Assembly (NCBI GenBank): GCA_035291705.1
Contig: DATDRM010000108.1
Location: 1 to 7,945 of the forward strand
DNA: 7,945 nucleotides
Direction of reading: 5' to 3'
Origin: DATDRM01 sp035291705
GTDB taxonomy: Bacteria > Chloroflexota > Anaerolineae > Anaerolineales > UBA4823
The position numbers and the translations under genes are program-made. Within the stretch, counting starts at the first letter, position 1; each line of letters begins with the position of its first letter. A model generated the notes under the pieces. The model had not been told where the DNA came from. It saw nothing but the letters and a program-made list of their open reading frames with translations, and searched no databases. Shown piece by piece: positions 6,008-7,945 of this stretch.

Positions 6008-6936
6008 CACAGGCCTCCATCCGTGCCGACGACCTGAATGAACAGGTCTTCGAGCGAAAGGTGCTGCGGCCGCAGGGCATATACATCGACCCCGCCCTCA
6101 ACCAGATATCGATTGATAAGCGGCAGATCGGATTCACTTGTCAGAGTCAAGGACAGATGCTCACCGTCGGCGCGCACATTCTGGCTCCAGTGGGACAACC
6201 CCGCGATGATCTCTGGCCTCAGGTTGCGGGCGCGCACTTCCACAGTTAGCTCCCCTTCGACCAAGGTTTGCAGCTGGCTTGTGCGCAGGATTTCGCCTTG
6301 TTTGATAAACGCTACGCGATCGCAAGTGATCTCTACCTCGCTGAGCAAATGCGAATTAAGGAATACGGTTGTGCCCTGTTCACGCTGCTCGCGAATGATA
6401 TCGCGCACCAGGCGGCGCCCGACCGGGTCTAGCCCGGAAGTTGGCTCATCCAGGATGACCAGCTGTGGGTCATTGAGCAAAGCTTGAGCCAGGCCAATGC
6501 GCTGGAGCATGCCCTTCGAAAAGGCGCGCAATCTCTTTCCGGCATGGGGACTCAGGCCGACCAGTTCCAATAATTCAGGCACCCGCCGGTCGGTGACATC
6601 GTGCGGCATATGGTAGAGGTTGCCGTGCAGTGTGAGGAACTCGGTCGCCGTCAGCCAGTCATGAAAGCGGAAATGTTCTGGCAAGAAACCGACTCGGGCG
6701 CGCCGGTAGTTATCGCCAAGCGGCGCGCCGAGCAGCTGGCCTTCCCCGGCCGTCGGGTGAATCAACCCCAGCAACATCTTGACCGCGGTGGTCTTGCCGG
6801 CACCATTTGGCCCCAAGAAACCAAACACTTCCCCGCGCTCGACACGCAGCGTGAGGTCCGCGACAGCTACTTTTTCCCCGAACTCTTTGCGTAATGCATG
6901 GATTTCGATAGCAGGTGGGAGGGAAGCAGCAGACAT
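6007..6936 (-). CDS. ABC transporter ATP-binding protein
   Basis: ATPase subunit that powers the adjacent ABC-2 permease (CcmA/NatA-like, COG1131). The 309-residue protein carries Walker A GPNGAGKT (42-49), a Q-loop region GFLPEH (83-88) in which Glu replaces the usual Gln, an ABC signature FSKGM (139-143), Walker B LVILDEP (159-165) with D163 and E164, and the H-loop NSH with H196. A C-terminal accessory domain (about 225-305) ends in LSLEDLFIQVV, typical of drug or lipid exporters of this branch. The FSKGM form and the Glu in the Q-loop are both seen in active members, so I take the protein as functional. ATG 6936 has no recognisable ribosome site: the 112 bases before it are repeat DNA. 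Transcription may come from the anti-sigma-like gene upstream or from a promoter within the gap. Confidence 0.94.
   Translation of the reverse strand: MSAASLPPAIEIHALRKEFGEKVAVADLTLRVERGEVFGFLGPNGAGKTTAVKMLLGLIHPTAGEGQLLGAPLGDNYRRARVGFLPEHFRFHDWLTATEFLTLHGNLYHMPHDVTDRRVPELLELVGLSPHAGKRLRAFSKGMLQRIGLAQALLNDPQLVILDEPTSGLDPVGRRLVRDIIREQREQGTTVFLNSHLLSEVEITCDRVAFIKQGEILRTSQLQTLVEGELTVEVRARNLRPEIIAGLSHWSQNVRADGEHLSLTLTSESDLPLINRYLVEGGVDVYALRPQHLSLEDLFIQVVGTDGGL
6014..6018 (-). promoter_or_regulatory. ribosome binding site choosing ATG 6007 for the permease
   Basis: Minus-strand GGAGG lies within the last codons of the ATPase gene, 6 bases before ATG 6007. The spacing favours this ATG over GTG 6010. 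Confidence 0.65.
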
Positions 6937-6945
6937 TTATTGAAC

Positions 6946-7032
6946 TCGTGAAACGTGATGCATGAATCGCAAGGTGTATGAACGTAAAAGCGTGAAACGT
7001 GATGCGTGACCACGTTTCACGCTTCCCGTTTC
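6946..7032. repeat. degenerate heptamer repeats with direct and inverted copies
   Basis: This fills most of the 112-base gap 6937-7048. On the plus strand the unit is about RCGTGAN. Group 1 is TCGTGAA, ACGTGAT, GCATGAA (6946-6966). Group 2 is GCGTGAA, ACGTGAT, GCGTGAC (6990-7010). An inverted group reads ACGTTTC, ACGCTTC, CCGTTTC (7012-7032). Bases 6947-6965 and 6991-7009 agree at 18 of 19 positions. Heptameric tandem repeats of this style are known between genes in some bacteria such as cyanobacteria; whether this belongs to a dispersed family here is not shown. No gene is seen in the gap. Confidence 0.65.
6984..7024 (-). terminator. 14-bp perfect hairpin, possible intrinsic terminator of the anti-sigma-like gene
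   Basis: Arms 6988-7001 (AAGCGTGAAACGTG on the plus strand) and 7011-7024 pair perfectly over 14 bases around a 9-base loop. It lies 24 bases past the stop of the anti-sigma-like gene on the minus strand. Read that way the stem ends in CTTTTACGTT, a short and imperfect T run, so terminator strength is uncertain. An outer AACG/CGTT pair (6981-6984 with 7027-7030) could extend it. Confidence 0.42.
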
Positions 7033-7048
7033 GAGTCTCGATTTTACC

Positions 7049-7945
7049 TTACTTCAGCGATTCTGCAATCGTGAGGGCAGTGCTAATGTTCCCGGGGCCG
7101 GTGAGGGCATATACAATTTCGTCTTTTATCCAGATCAGCAAGAACTGGTCGGCGTGGTCCTCGAGGGATTGCTGGATAAACCACCCCTGCACACCATCAA
7201 CCTGGACGTCCTCGTAATCGGTTCCGTAGCGCGGGATGGGGATGACCAGGGTCGTGGTCCAATCCACGGTTTGGCTGAAACGGGCCGCTTCTTCGGGCGT
7301 CATCCCCATCACTTGCAGGTACGCCTCGCCGAGTTTAGCCAGGTCTAGCCCAGGTGGGGCTGTGATGGTCGGACTGAGCATCTGCACCAGGGTGGTGCAC
7401 TCTGGCAGACGCGGGGTGGGGGAATCGGGGTCAGAACCGGCTGCCCGGGCGCCCTCAGAGTCGAACTGGCAATCACCGTATGCGGCAACTACGGATGCAG
7501 GCAGTTCCAGGGTTATGGTTGCCCCATCTATCTCGTCAGGCAGCTGGAGGTCAGCCTGGCCGAGTTCGGCCAGCACGGCGCGCACGCGGGCTAAATCTAC
7601 CTTAAAAGATGCCCGCGTCCCAGGCTGGATTTCCAAACGCAGATCGCCTTCGATAGAGGCCGGTAAGCGAATGGAGATGCCGGCCAGGGCGCTGGCTTCG
7701 GCCGCGTCAGCTGCCTTCTGCAACTCTCCCAGATCCTCGACTTGAACGTCCTCCGAGAGCATGTACTCAAATTGTGATGAAGAGCCGAGCTGGTCAGGCA
7801 AGTTGCCAGGATTGACCTGGACGAAGGTAACCTGCTGGACGCGGAACAGGCCGAGGAAACTGTTGGCTATGGCTTGCACCGGGGGGAAGGCCAGGGCAAC
7901 GGCTAGGATGGCAATGATAGCCACTGCTACCCAGGCCAGGCGGTA
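7049..7945 (-). CDS. anti-sigma-factor-like membrane protein (DUF4367-type C-terminus), N-terminus cut by window
   Basis: The frame is open to the right edge, so the N-terminus lies outside. The 298 visible residues start with YRLAWVAV and a single membrane helix (about 5-20), followed by a long domain presumably outside the cytoplasm. The segment PPVQAIANSFLGLFRVQQVT after the helix, and the end VDGVQGWFIQ ... LIWIKDEIVYALTGPG ... ALTIAESL, resemble DUF4367-type domains on anti-sigma factors. Such proteins normally carry a cytoplasmic zinc-binding or sigma-binding region before the helix; here that part would lie beyond base 7945. Two Cys (about 160 and 183) flank a Pro/Asp/Ser-rich loop and might pair. 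A GTG at 7924 exists but would cut into the helix, so it is unlikely to be the start. It precedes the ABC exporter genes by 112 bases and may regulate or sense for them. The role is inferred from resemblance, not from a sigma partner seen here. Confidence 0.68.
   Translation of the reverse strand, partial: YRLAWVAVAIIAILAVALAFPPVQAIANSFLGLFRVQQVTFVQVNPGNLPDQLGSSSQFEYMLSEDVQVEDLGELQKAADAAEASALAGISIRLPASIEGDLRLEIQPGTRASFKVDLARVRAVLAELGQADLQLPDEIDGATITLELPASVVAAYGDCQFDSEGARAAGSDPDSPTPRLPECTTLVQMLSPTITAPPGLDLAKLGEAYLQVMGMTPEEAARFSQTVDWTTTLVIPIPRYGTDYEDVQVDGVQGWFIQQSLEDHADQFLLIWIKDEIVYALTGPGNISTALTIAESLK

Noticed and set aside
6670..6690. Glu instead of Gln in the Q-loop of the ABC ATPase as a sign of inactivity
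   Set aside because: Active members of this ABC branch also have GYLPE-type sequences, and Walker A, Walker B and H-loop are intact.
7031..7041. Palindrome TCGAGTCTCGA as an operator
   Set aside because: Short, with no spacer typical of an operator and no second copy; it falls at the edge of the repeat array.

Overview
The window holds nine protein genes, all read from the minus strand. The first transcribed lies at the right edge and the last runs off the left edge. Coding is dense: neighbouring genes overlap or sit 4 to 137 bases apart, and no gene-free stretch exceeds 137 bases. The DNA is moderately GC-rich by eye. The style of the proteins (an anti-sigma-like protein beside an ABC-2 exporter, a multi-pass membrane lipid module, short degenerate repeats between genes) suggests Chloroflexota, perhaps Anaerolineae. 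That assignment rests on general resemblance, not on a marker gene.

Read in the direction of transcription, the layout is as follows. (1) 7945-7049: the C-terminal part of a membrane-anchored, anti-sigma-factor-like protein, cut by the right edge. (2) 7048-6937: a non-coding gap with degenerate heptamers and a perfect 14-bp hairpin, a possible terminator. (3) 6936-5171: ABC-2 transporter ATPase and permease, overlapping as TGATG. (4) 5131-4103: a membrane-anchored protein of the endonuclease/exonuclease/phosphatase (EEP) family. (5) 4002-2794: a CDP-alcohol phosphatidyltransferase with an extra C-terminal four-helix membrane domain. (6) 2789-1746: an LPG-synthase-TM (flippase-like) membrane protein, probably started at a TTG behind a strong Shine-Dalgarno. 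(7) 1745-1609: a gap with tandem nonamers and a degenerate dispersed-type repeat. (8) 1608-1243: a small four-helix membrane protein of unknown function. (9) 1203-547: GTP cyclohydrolase II (ribA), overlapping a stand-alone RibD C-terminal-type reductase (572 to beyond base 1).

Three functional groups can be read from this. The first is an exporter placed after an anti-sigma-like regulator. The second is a lipid or envelope group that could make a phospholipid headgroup and handle its distribution (EEP protein, CDP-alcohol transferase, flippase-like protein). The third is a riboflavin-precursor pair. The most interesting points are the CDP-alcohol transferase with its unusual C-terminal membrane domain coupled to a flippase-like gene, the deaminase-free RibD-type reductase coupled to ribA, and the two repeat-bearing gaps. 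I found no CRISPR array, tRNA, rRNA, transposase or phage gene.
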